Assembly (NCBI GenBank): GCA_029945375.1
Contig: CM057057.1
Location: forward strand, 1,116,001 to 1,180,000
Reading direction: 5' to 3'
DNA: 64,000 bases
DNA from: Agaricus subrufescens
Lineage: Eukaryota > Basidiomycota > Agaricomycetes > Agaricales > Agaricaceae
Shown here: positions 13,356-24,416 of the stretch, piece by piece
How the letters are laid out: each line of letters starts with the position of its first letter
Numbering within the stretch: the first letter of the stretch is position 1
Translations under genes and position numbers: made by a program
Notes under the pieces: generated by a model
What the model was told of the DNA's origin: nothing
Database searches by the model: none
The model's input: only the letters and a program-made list of their open reading frames with translations

Positions 13356-14323
13356 AAAATGAGGAGATATAGCCAACGACCTGGAAGGGAGTGGGTGTAA
13401 GCACTCGACATTCCGGACCTAATACATCATAAGCTGCTTCAGTGGGATAAATCTCGTCTCTAGTTAAGACAAGCCGCACCTCAAAGTCGTGTCAAAATAA
13501 TACGGTGTGGCAGGTGATCGATTTTGCAAGTGCTGCAGAAGAGGTCATGAATGCAAGTAATACTACCCTTAGCGTGAGTCTAACCTCGGTTCTCTGCGGA
13601 CTAAAGAGAAAAATAACGCTCCCCAGGACTGCCCAAGCTGCATCAGCTCGCTTTTGTACTGATCTCGTCCGCGTCAACCCCTATAGGCGTGGGAAAGCTA
13701 TTGTATAACTCTTCATGATTCCGCCCTGATCAAGTCTGTTATCTAAATAGGACAATCAGGCGCCAGAAAAAAGGAGGATGCTGTGAAGGTACTATAGTAA
13801 AAGGCCTCGCAATATGAGGAACAATATTCAATTTTGCGAATTTTTTAACGTGTTCCGAACTTTGTGGACGGGCTATTTGTGGGCTGAGTGGCAAAGCTTG
13901 AAAGTCTGCAGGAAAATTTGAACTTGTGGGTAGACACAGAGTAATAACAGAATGAGGGGGTCGCATGACACTGGGGCTTTGAAGGTCTAAGTGCGAAGCC
14001 ACGGGACAATGCTCGAGGAATCGAGAAACAAACTGAGACGGCAGTTCCGGCACACCAAGGATATTGTATGCAAAGGGACAGTGGTTGTACGTCTAATTGA
14101 GCTTTGGTCTGCTGTGGGCAGTCTGCTCCCAAAGAGAGCGGTCCATGAACAACCACTAGTCCGTCGTGCAATTATCAGCTTCCATTCATCCACCGAGTTA
14201 AATATTGCCTATCAACATTCAAGTTTTATCATTACGTGTAGAGTAAATCCTAACGCTTTTATGTTACCTGCCCAACCCACATCAGTGACACAATTAGTGA
14301 AATTTAAGGAGATACTAATGACG

Positions 14324-15892
14324 CTAAATCATATCATAAATGTCTATTGCCCATAGAGCTGGATAAGTCAATAAGCGTCCTATATCTTCATCAAATTTAA
14401 GGAAGCCCGGCGAGAATTGCTTTTCAAAAACGCATACAAGTGGAGAAGGTTGCTTGGCCGGTGCGCCCAAGTCCCAACCATACCTGAAGAATTTGTGCTG
14501 CGGCCATTTCTTGGTGATAAATAGTCGAGTACCAAGTATGCATCTTTCTGCATCCGTTTTGTGGCTTCCAAGCTTGACAACGACAGGAGGCTGACTGGTG
14601 TTATGAGGAATAACAACTCCTTGAACATTCGTTGACCTTCTATCGGTACTGATAGTGATGACAGTAGCATCTGGGGTCCAGCGGGACGTTGACCACGGGT
14701 AACTGCACGTGGTAATGCAATGTAATAATTGAAGAGAAAATGAAGACTTGACTTCGAAGATATAGAGAAAGGATGTCGTGGATTGAATTGCAAGTAAGTT
14801 ATCATTGATGAATTCCATCATCTAATGAAGACCAGTGTCAATATTAAGTATTGCATGATACAAGATAAAACGAACCCCGATACCAGAAACATCAAAGTCA
14901 TGGTGGTCACCATCATGATTTATAGGATAATCGAAGCACCCGAGAGCCGGTCCATGTTCATAGACCCCAATTTGACCCACTCTCGCCGGATTACTCCACA
15001 CTTGCACCAAATAACGGTCATTGAGCGTGAATCCTGCAATCCTCAAATCTGAGTCGAAATTTCGAAACATAGTGGTGTTTGATGCTACCAACGTTGCGTC
15101 CGCACCATGACCAACCAAATTGATTTGACTGGTGTATGTTCTGAATACATCTGGGACATTTATGAGTTGGCTCAGTGGTCGCAGTAAAGTAAACATACCT
15201 TCGGTATGTACAAGGCCTGCAAGCCAAAATGACAGCCGTGGTGATGCCTTGTCTATCCATATAACTACTGTGGCAAGCCGCGGGTTTCGAGCTTGGTCGT
15301 CAATCTCGTGGGGATCCAATAAGGTCCTCAATGTAGACTCGGGGCAGTCAAGGTCCAGATAATACACGACGGCAGAATGATAATGGATGAGAAGCCATCG
15401 ACCCCCAGGGATCATTATAAAATCCGATGAGTCTAGTTCATACGGCCCTCCAGATGGTAGTTCCACTGTTCGTTTACGAAAATGTGGCTTTGTGGAGCCG
15501 GTCCAGACATTTACGGCGCGGTCTCGGCGAAGCGTCCATTGCTCTAGCTCGCTGACGGTGTAATTCGCAAGTTCATCTTCCGGAGAGCATATGTAGTGTG
15601 CTTGTGTGAGCGTGTTAATGCGGTTGTGCCAGAACTGCCGGGTTTTTATCACTGAGTGGAAAGTCTTGCATGTCTATACACTGTCAGAGCTGGGCAAGTG
15701 ATGGGGATAGGGCAGACTATAACGCACTAGCTTTACTGCAAGCACACCTGTGAAATCTAGGTATGTGAACGCCTCAGCAAGGATCTCGACAGGTAGGGAT
15801 ACAAGTCCATGGTGACGCGCAGTCGTGCGCCAGGTAGGAGGGAGAAGGGAATGAAGGTAGTACAAAAAAAGGCCTCGGACTGTGTCCAGCAT
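14324..15892 (-). CDS. F-box protein A1
   Basis: Four exons: 15728-15892, 15199-15673, 14876-15150 and 14324-14821, giving 470 residues with all phases closed. Exon 1 encodes the F-box, SLPVEILAEAFTYLDFTG (about residues 30-48). Exon 2 carries KTRQFWHNRINTLTQAHYIC, and IPGGRWLLIHY lies near 143-153. The third and fourth exons hold repeated beta-strand-like segments that could fold as a propeller-like substrate module. The likely role is an SCF ubiquitin-ligase adaptor; the substrate is unknown. It is almost identical to A2 at 52956-54512 (A1 has four extra residues, an SNPA insertion before RVGQIG). It is the first of two tandem minus-strand F-box genes upstream of NP1. Confidence 0.75.
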
Positions 15893-16372
15893 CGGTTCGT
15901 AAGCCTTCCGTCACAACAAAAGTGAAAATCACATCTGACGACGTGGAACAATTGTTGATGAATCCCGTTGCTGATCCGACTGGCATCAAGTGAGCTCAGC
16001 CCTGTCCGCTTCATCATGTCAATGTGAACTCTCATTCACATAGACTGTTAATTCCAACGCTCAGTGTCTCTGCTTCGGCTGACTCCCCAGGAGTTCTGTA
16101 ATATTTAAACACTCCTGACCAGTCTTGAGTTGTCACCTCCGACTCGTGTGCGCTCATGGGACGCACTACGATAATCAGTTCTCAAAATACTCACACTACA
16201 GCAAAAGCCCCGGTTTTCCACCCCTCGAAACCGTCTCAAAGGCACACAAGATAAATTGCACATTCACGCTCAAACTTTATCGTACATGTAGAGTTAATTA
16301 TAACGGTTTATGTTACTTCACCCGTGGACCCCCAAACGAACCGCAATTTATAAATAAAAAAAATGAAAGATA

Positions 16373-17931
16373 CTAACAGTATGAAATGATATCATAGATG
16401 TCTAGCCGCAGACCCGGATAAGTCACGAAGCGTCCTGTATCTTCATCAAACTTACGGAGGCCAGTCCAGGGTATTTCATCAAAAATGGACACAAGCGCGG
16501 AGGGTTGCTTGGTTGGTTCAGCCAAGTCCCAACCATACCTAAAAATTTCATGTGCTCCCTTGGGGATCACAAGCCGTGTACCTAGTACGCAATGATATGT
16601 CTCCACGGTGCCAAGCGCGACAACGATAGGAGAACGACCAGTGTCATGAGGAATAATAAGTCCTTGAATATCTCCTGGCCTCCGACGATCCATCATGGCG
16701 ATGACTGTAGCATCTGGAGTCCAACGAAGTGTTGAGGATGGATGAGCAAAGATGTCGATACGATGTAATAATTTGAGGGAAGACGATGACTCGACTTCAA
16801 AAATCGAGAAAGAAGCTGTCTTGATACATTGAATTGCAAGTATGTCATCATGGATGAATTCCATGATCTATTGGCAGCATCAATCCCAACGATCGCGTGG
16901 TACAAGGTATAACGGACCTCAGGTGCAGCAACGTTGATGGCGTGGTCATTATCATGATTCATTGGATGAACGGGGCACCCAAGAGCCAAACCATGTTCAT
17001 AGATCCCAATTTGACCCACAAATGAGTCTGTACACCACACTTGCGCGAGGTAACGATCATTGAGCGTAAGTCCTGCAGGCCACAAATCCAGACTGAAACT
17101 TCGAAACATGGTGATGTTTGACACTGCCAATGTAGCGTCCACACCACGGCCAGTCATATTGATTTGGCTTGTGTAGGTTCGGGATCCATCTGCGACACGT
17201 GTAAGTCCGTGTTAAATGAGAACAAGAAACTCCAACACACTATCGGTATGCACAAGCGATGCAAGCCGGAATGACAACCGTGGTGACGCTTTGTCTACCC
17301 ATGTAGCGAAAATGGTGAACTGTGGGTATGGAATTTGGTCGTCAATCCCGTGGAGATCAAACAATGTCCTCAATGTAGGCTCTGGGCAATCAAGGTCCAT
17401 ATAATACACGACGGCAGAAGGATGTATGAGAAGCCATCGACCACCTGGAATCAACGTTAAATCCGATGACTGTAGTGTATGCAGCTTTCCAGATGGTAGT
17501 TCGACAGTCCGTTTGCGAAAATGCGGCTTCCTAATTCCAATGCAGACATCGAGAGCACGAGATCGGCGAATTGTCCATTCCTCTAGCTCGCGGACGGTGT
17601 AATTCTCGAGTTCGTCTTCCGGAAGACATACGTAGTGTGCTTGTGTGAGTGCGTTAATGCGGCTATACCAGAACTGTCGGGTTTTTGTCACTGAATAAAA
17701 TGTCTTGCATGTCTACACGATGCAAAAAATGAACAAGTGACGTGGATAGGGCAGAATATAACACACGAGCTTTACAGCAAACACATCCGAAAAATCCAGG
17801 TACGCGAAGGCCTCAGAGAGGATTTCGACAGGTAGTGAAACAGGTCCAAGGGATCGTGGAGCCGAGCTACAGCAAAGAGAATGAAGGTAATGTAGGTAAT
17901 ACAATAACAACCTTCGGAACAGGCCCAGCAT
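16373..17931 (-). CDS. F-box protein B1
   Basis: Exons 17767-17931, 17241-17712, 16918-17189 and 16373-16867 join to 467 residues with no internal stop. The N-terminal F-box reads SLPVEILSEAFAYLDFSD, followed by KTRQFWYSRINALTQAHYVC and IPGGRWLLIHPS. It is homologous to A1 along its whole length with conserved intron positions, so A and B are old tandem duplicates. Its closest relative in the window is B2 (55544-57107). The start codon faces the NP1 start codon across 392 bp, so the two genes probably share a bidirectional promoter. The role as a ubiquitin-ligase adaptor is inferred from the F-box only. Confidence 0.75.
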
Positions 17932-18323
17932 CAGAGTAGGACGACTGTCGCGACCCGGACTCGGCGGAAATCAACGATCACGTGTGAACTGACCCCACTG
18001 AGAAAAACCAATAGCCCGTTGATCAATATCAATAACCACAACAAGTCCACATCCGGGCCTTCCTCAGATTTCTAATCCCATTTTCTGGCAATTAATGAAT
18101 AAGCGATCAAGCTGTGTGTGTTTATCGTGCATTAGTTGGATTACATTATCATTCGCTTCCACCGACAACGTCCGCTAGCCATTTGAGCATAGCAGACCTT
18201 CATCGCCTTAATTTTTCTGTGTCCTATCCATTGAATTAACATCAAAAGCATTTTGTGGTGTATGAAGCACTCCCGTCCGCATAATCGTTCAACCTTATCT
18301 GATAGGTTATTACAGGTACTACG
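17932..18323. promoter_or_regulatory. Divergent promoter between F-box B1 and NP1
   Basis: This 392-bp spacer separates two start codons pointing away from each other. It is recognisably conserved at 57108-57474: both copies keep CAACAAGTCCACATCC and, about 50 bp further on, AATGAATAAGC and GTGTGTTTATCGTG. Conservation of these blocks while the rest drifts suggests regulatory elements. The inference of shared control is from position and conservation only. Confidence 0.5.
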
Positions 18324-21151
18324 ATGAGCAATTCTCAAGATCCTAACTCAGCACAAGGTATGCATCGCCATCCTCTCAATCTCTTCGAAGAACATATCTT
18401 GTATCCAACAATTCCGTCTTCCATCCAACGAGCATTCACACGCCTCTAGTAGATCTCCAAACCCCTTCAAAGGCACTCGAAAAGATTTTCACCCGTTTGC
18501 GAAATCCGGCCGAGAAAAAGTCTGACAGTAATCTTAAAAGTCTAGCTAAAAATCCTGCCATACTTGCCCGCCTTGAAAAGTATGCAGAAGACCCTTTGAA
18601 TGAGCACCGTATCACAGTACGTTCTTCTTATCATACTCATCATCGGTTCAGTTTGACTCCTTTTACTCTAGGTCAGAAGCTTTTCAAGAGTCAAAGAAGA
18701 CGATATATCCAACATGGGTGTGACAATCCACCCTGATATTTCACCCCAGTCTTTTCTCCCCCATATTCAACCCTTACTTGATCGTTACGAACTCGATGAG
18801 ATCATAACAACCGTTTGCTCGACTCCTTTTTTTCAAAGTGCTGGAGATCGAGCGTTTGAGTCTCGCGTATGTTCTTCTGCCATATCAGCGAAGCATTAAT
18901 GAGATTTGGGACGACAGGCGGAGAGCCGTGCACGCATTGGAATACATCAACTCATGTCAGAGATCATCAACGCACTCCAAACACAACAGGTATTTCTGGT
19001 CGAAGATCATGTAATAATTGCTCGCTTGGGAAGCAAGGTACCACCCGTGGAACTTCAACACAAAAGCGATGGGATTATACACAGTTATTTTTTGACTGGA
19101 GTGTTGGATTTTATATGCTGTTCGCTCAATTTTAGTGATCAACCTAGCTCTATGAAGTTGAAAGCTCTCAAAGCTTGGGGAAGCAAGTGTACGTTGCGAC
19201 TGATTTATGCCTAGATCGAGATTAATGAATCGAGTCTCTTTATTAGCTGTGGTGCCTCCAAATACAAGCTGGAAAAACATCGACACATTCATGGATTACC
19301 TCGCACGAAGAGCACAAGTTTTTGACAGTATGCCATCTAGATCAGAATCGCCTTCTCGATGGCACCTGCTCGTTATTGAGGCCAAGGCCAGGGACGCACC
19401 ACGCATTAGCCAGCCAGGTAAAGTAGCCACAGCCGTCAAGCTCTCTGATGCCCCGCAATTCTAATTGAATTCTCTTCTCACAGGTATTTCTTCCCCCCGG
19501 GATCAAAACCATCAATGGGGCGCGGAATTTAAAGTTCAGAGTGAGTACCACGGCTATTAACAACAACGATAGAAAAGGTTCCTGAAAACATACTTTTAGA
19601 CCTGTTCTTACTCGATCCGACTCGGTGGCTTCTTGCTCACGAGAACTTGAAATCCCTTCTCCCGTCTGACGATGGTAAACCTTCCATTCCACTGCATGAT
19701 GAAGTCCTCGACCGCTATCTTTTCGTTATCTGGCACTCGTTGAAGAATAAAGGTTGTCGCGCAAGATACATACCTTTTCATTTCCTCAAGGAAGACTCCC
19801 AACCTGATCAAAACCAAATAGAGAGTTTCCGTCAAATTTCGGGCCTGCCCTCCCCTTCAGAGAGTTGCCCTCTCGAGTCAGTTGTCGGCGTTATATGTCA
19901 CGAAAAAGAGTACTTTGTCGTCGTTATTCCTCATGTTCCCCGTGTAATCGGACAGGAGGAAGAGGAGAAGTGGATATACGTACTAGGGGAAACAACCAGG
20001 TTCGACAGAAATAGTGATATATGCCCACTCGGGGAGAGGGGTTGGACGAGATTGATGAATATTGGCAATTATCACGGGTGGGATTTAGAAAACTACAACG
20101 TCTGTTACGTTGGTTGGGATCAAGAGGATGGAAACAGTGGTCCAATCGCATGTGAGGTGGTGAAGACGATCTTCAAGGACGGTTTTGCACTCGAGAAAGA
20201 TATTCCAACATACTGGTGCACCCATGACAGCTGTCTCGATATCCTGAATACCGTTCATACGTCTGCTATGCGGCATTTGGGACGCTTTGATAGAATTCAT
20301 GGAAGCCAAGGGACTGAGCCCGAATTTATCGAGTACTTTTCCTCGAGGCTTGAAGGAATCAAAGAAGGGCTGGAAATTTTTTGGGCGAATATTGATGATC
20401 CTAACTCACAGTCTGGATTTGCACCCACTTTGAAGAAACTCGTGGCGAGTACGGCCCAGTGTATACATTGCGCCATCGCCTTCGCTTGTCATGATCTAGG
20501 TATCGATGATAACATTGATGACAATGATGAGCGCGAGATGCAAGAAGTAGAGGCTCAAGTGTTCGAGAACCCTGCTTGTGACGTGCCTGATCAATCTCTG
20601 GCTGATCAAGTTCACAAACTAAATATCTCGGATGCATCATCAAAGGTGAACATATTTTGACTTCGCATAACTAGATGTCTATTCATTGACTTGTTGACGC
20701 ATCAGCCCATCACTCCCCAGCCTCCACAAAAACAGAGATCGTTGAAACAGTATGTTTTCCAGGCCATTGCTGAGTGTCTAGCACTGTAAGGTTTACTGTT
20801 CACATATAACTTGTCATCTTTGACTGGAACTCAGGCACTCGGCTCCGAAGCCCGATAAATTTCAAGAGAATATCATGAAGTTCTGTGTGTCGAGCAGCGA
20901 AGATTGGATCTTTGGAGTGATCGATTGCACCCGCAAGGATGATAATCATCATTCCTGCTATATCACAGACACCATGTCATACAAGTTCGAGGGTGAAAAC
21001 GATCTGACCAAATTCAACAACATTATCGCCTTACTTGTGATCTGGGTGAGCGTCTCATTTAATATATATCTTAGAAAACTCAATCATTACTCGATTCCAG
21101 ATGTGTGTTCCGGCTGCCGAGATCCTCCCACCAATGAAACAAAGTCTTTAA
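18324..21151 (+). CDS. NP1: protein with possible PD-(D/E)XK-like and C48/Ulp1-like regions
   Basis: Ten exons: 18324-18357, 18450-18616, 18672-18866, 18918-19188, 19247-19417, 19484-19540, 19600-20645, 20706-20785, 20835-21045 and 21101-21151. All phases close (760 residues), and the exon plan is identical to NP2. No named family is certain. Residues about 190-270 hold GVLDF (Asp about 196) and HLLVIEAKARD (Glu 267, Lys 269), which resembles the acidic/E-x-K pattern of PD-(D/E)XK nuclease folds. Residues about 395-490 show HEKEYFVVVIPH, a KWIYVLG strand and WDQEDGNSGPIACEVV, which resembles the His/Asp/Gln/Cys layout of C48 (Ulp1-like) cysteine proteases. In NP1 the expected Asp is Glu (GET) and the expected Cys is Ser (NSG), so it would be inactive as a protease. 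Both domain calls are inference from motif patterns. Confidence 0.6.
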
Positions 21152-21615
21152 CCCTAGTACCTAGTTCAATATGAATGTATCTGTTTAATCAAATACGTGT
21201 ACATGAATCGAAGGAATTTGAAGTATTCTCTTCCTGATTGTCTGGATACCCTTCTGGGGTTGATATGTGACTCGAGACCATGCATTCGTCTTCCATCGCC
21301 TCTCTGTACCAACCAGCCAAACCCTGTACAGGAATTCATACTCTTTCTAGATGGCATCCTAATAAAGAACAGTGTCAATATCAACTATTGCATGATACAA
21401 GATAAAAGGAACCCCGATGTTGGTAACGTCATAGCCATGGTGGCCATCATCATGATTCACGGGATAATCGAGGCACCTAAGAGCCAGACCATGCTCATAA
21501 ATCCCAGTTTGACCCACAGTCGATCCATTACACCAGACTTGCACCAAGAAATGGTCATTGAGCATCATTCCTGCAACCCATAAGTCCAAGTCGGTGACAT
21601 TTCAAAACATGACGT

Positions 21616-22999
21616 TGTTACGGCCCCAGCCGTTTTACGCGTGAAAATATACGTTTAATGCGGTTAGGTGTACGTATTAAGTTCGGGAATGAACAATCGA
21701 TCACCCAGTTAAAGATAATCTCAGTTGAGGGCATGTGTGAAGAAAGGTTGATCTAGGGGACAGTCGAGATTGCATCCGCGATTCCTAGTAGGAAAACTGT
21801 ACTGCTAGGGGAAATATAATCATGTTCAAAGACTTTAAGACGGAAGTCTCGAGGCTGAGTCTAGAGAGACTTTATTGGGAATTATCATTGAGACTGGCTA
21901 TAGGATGGCTTGAGGACTTAGCAGAACGCGGTTCCTTCAGCGGACCTTATGCTAAACCGAATCTATAACTACTACCTGCCTAATAAGGAAAGGGCTAGGA
22001 AGTAGACGACTTACACATGTCGAGACTGAATTAACCTGAAGCGAGACTGTTGGAATTGTCGGTCGAGACTCTGGATCAGGCGGAAATAGTGATAATCTCG
22101 AAGCAACTAAAGGCAAGATAGAAGCATAGTCTAATTGAGGGCATCTTATTGACAGGACAATCAGTGGGGGATGCGCCTCGAGAGTTTCTAGACTAGGGTT
22201 TAGGGTTGGAAGCTCGTTAGCCAATGGGGAGCAGGAGATTAGGCAAGTGCAATGTTCAGTCAAGGAGACTGAATAGTCGAGACTGTTGATTGGTGGGGAA
22301 AGATGAGTCGAGGAGACTATACCCATTCAGTGCTGGATACGGACTTGGTTATCTGTTTCATATTTGTTTATTTTGTCTCAGTTTTTTTTTATTGTGTATC
22401 GTATATAGTTGCCAGTCAAGGATGAGGTTTGACATCGAATCTTTGCCCAAGTGCTGTGTGAGTGAAATCGACTTTGGTTAAACTTTGCAGTGTTCTAAGC
22501 ATTTCTTAAGTTCTTTCTCGACTCGGAAGGTCTTGTGTTCTGCTCGAGAGAGTATCTTCACTGGTCTAATAGGATCACGATAGCATTTGGTGCTAGCTCG
22601 ACTTGTCTTGCAGTCTGTCTCAAAGTGCAAAGGCAGGTCAAGGCTCTCTGAGTTTGTTGAGGCATCACTAGGGCGGACTCGCTACCCCTCCTAGATAGGT
22701 GTCTAACCCATCCTATTGAGGACAGTTGTTGCAAGCTTAGCCACTTGTCGTGAAGGTTCTAATCGAAATGGCATAGGTCTGGAAGAGGTCTCGATTCAGT
22801 CGAGACTTGTTTCACATTTCTATTCTACCCCTATTTTCATTTAATACTTCATTGAGATGCTTACTTTCACTTTCTTTCTGATTTATTCTCCCCACGAACT
22901 GCACTCGAGACTCGGTGTAATTCAAAGGGTTGCATTCGCATTCAATTTTATATTTTTTTATATTTTATTTTCCACACTTACACCAATCTAGTCTCTTCA
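21616..22999 (+). mobile_element. Solo LTR-like element (TG...CA, 1384 bp)
   Basis: The element starts TGTTACGGCCCCAGCCG and ends CTCTTCA, and is flanked on both sides by ACGT (21612-21615 and 23000-23003), which fits a short target-site duplication. It contains no coding frame. It matches 40465-41272 in the same orientation (with about 570 bp missing there) and 41278-41992 in reverse orientation. This copy keeps many CpG sites that are TpG/CpA in the other copies, so it is younger or less methylated. The orientation is arbitrary because no internal region is left. Confidence 0.65.
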
Positions 23000-23080
23000 A
23001 CGTAAACATGGTAAGGCAAATGCACTTTTAGTCTCTACAAAGCATGCAAGCCAAAATGACAGCCGTGGGAATGCCTTCAT

Positions 23081-23887
23081 CAGCAAATTGGCTCAAATAT
23101 TGTAGACCTTACATCATAAACAAACATTGTATTACAAATAAAGAAAATGTGAATGCTTACATTCTGGTAAAGTGAAATGAATGGACAATACAAGCTTTTT
23201 AAGACCTTACAATCTAAATAAAAGAATACAATCATGGTACATTTTATTTGTTTAAGATTACAATCTTTTTCAAAGCATACAATTATGTCACAATTTATTG
23301 GTTTAAGATTACAATCTTTTTCAAAAAATACATCCATGCTTCAATCTTTAATATGGGATTACAAGCATGACTCCAACACTAAAATTAAATTGTATATGAA
23401 TCTAACATTATACAAGGGCAGCATTGATGGTGCATAGCAGTGGCTGAGGGACTTAGAAATTTTTTTGAGTTTTTCGAATTTGTGTATATATTTGATGTAT
23501 GTACTAAGTGAATAAGTTGGTACTGTGGCTCAGGTGTTTAAGTGGCCTGCTGCGAGGTCTTACTCCCAGGAGGTCTGGTGTTCGATTCTGGGTGGTGCCA
23601 ACGGGTCAAACAGCCCATATACAGGTTCTGCCTGTTTGCTCATGCTGCCATATATAGCTGAATTAGGTAATAAAATTTGCTGTCCTTGGCACTATAAGAT
23701 TGTAATCTCAAAAAAAGATTGTAAGCTCTCCATTCTTTGCCATTGTTCAGGAAGCATACATTATATACAATATATTCAGCATGTTTCAATTTTAGTTTTC
23801 ACCTTGGTTGAAACTTTAGACATGGTGGTATACTTTACACGTTGCTGTTGAATTCTAAAGCCTTACATTTTTTGAGCTGTTTTGCTG
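23081..23887. mobile_element. Non-autonomous TIR element inside F-box pseudogene E
   Basis: The left end reads CAGCAAATTGGCTCAAA and the complement of the right end reads CAGCAAAACAGCTCAAA, so imperfect terminal inverted repeats of about 20-25 bp bound an 807-bp insertion. It interrupts exon 2 of the F-box pseudogene exactly where intact paralogues continue. The inside is AT-rich, has no coding capacity, contains a 51-bp imperfect tandem repeat (about 23230-23325, with TTTAAGATTACAATC twice) and a tRNA-like stretch. Target duplication is unclear (AT at most). Confidence 0.6.
23517..23601 (+). repeat. tRNA-like sequence, probably a decayed tRNA-derived repeat
   Basis: An 85-nt stretch has an A-box-like TGGCTCAGGTGTTTAAGTGG and a B-box-like GTGTTCGATTC at tRNA spacing. 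The outer ends can pair (TTGGTACT with GGTGCCAA). The T-arm stem does not pair well and no convincing anticodon arm forms, so it is more likely a tRNA-derived SINE head or pseudo-tRNA than a working tRNA gene. Confidence 0.35.
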
Positions 23888-24230
23888 ATGTTGTTTATCC
23901 ATATAGCAAAAGTGACGGGTTGTGGGTTTCAAACCTGACTGTCAACTTTGTGGGGATCAAATAAAGTCTCTGGCGTAGGCTCTGGGTAGTCAAGGTTGAC
24001 ACAATACACAATAGTAGAATGACAATGTACATATAAGGAGCCATTGGCTCCCTAGAATCAGTATGAATTCCAATGAGTGTGGCCTACACAGCCCTTCAGA
24101 TGGTAGATCCACTGTTTGCAAAAATGCAGCTTTGTAGAGCTGGTCTAAATGTCAAGTAATTGAGCTTGGCGAAGTGTCCACTGCTCTAGCTCACTGACAG
24201 TGTAGTTATCAAGTTTGTCTTCCAGAAGAC

Positions 24231-24416
24231 ATACATAGTGTGCTTGTATGAGTATTTGGATACAGTTGTGGCAGAACTGCTGAGTTTTTGTCATTAAGTA
24301 AAATGTCTTGCGTGTCTATATACATACATAGTGTGCTTGTATGAGTATTTGGATACAGTTGTGGCAGAACTGCTGAGTTTTTGTCATTAAGTAAAATGTC
24401 TTGCGTGTCTATATAC
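24231..24416. repeat. Perfect 93-bp tandem duplication
   Basis: The unit starting ATACATAGTGTGCTTGTATG at 24231 is repeated at 24324 and a third partial copy starts at 24417. The 93-bp period equals 31 codons and lies inside exon 2 of F-box pseudogene E. The two copies look identical, so the duplication is recent compared with the decay of the gene. Confidence 0.85.

Larger units (their letters stand above)
13727..21357. repeat. Segmental duplication, copy 1 (F-box A1 / F-box B1 / NP1)
   Basis: This block matches 52357-60414 in gene order, strand, exon structure and intergenic sequence. Similarity begins at the shared ATCAAGTCT.TTATC stretch and ends just after the shared ACTCTTTCTAGA.GGCATC at 21338-21357. 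The block after 21357 is an F-box pseudogene fragment that is absent after copy 2. By eye, the A gene and its 3' flank are near-identical between copies, whereas B and NP are clearly more diverged. Confidence 0.88.

Noticed and set aside
13845..14171. A 108-codon minus-strand frame downstream of F-box A1, also present at 52473-52799
   Set aside because: It is conserved only because the whole block is recently duplicated. It has no domain, and the equivalent region next to F-box B is broken by stops, so it is read as 3' flank.
23517..23601. A functional tRNA-Ser or tRNA-Leu gene
   Set aside because: The T-arm stem has several mismatches and no anticodon arm can be drawn, so only a tRNA-like repeat is claimed.
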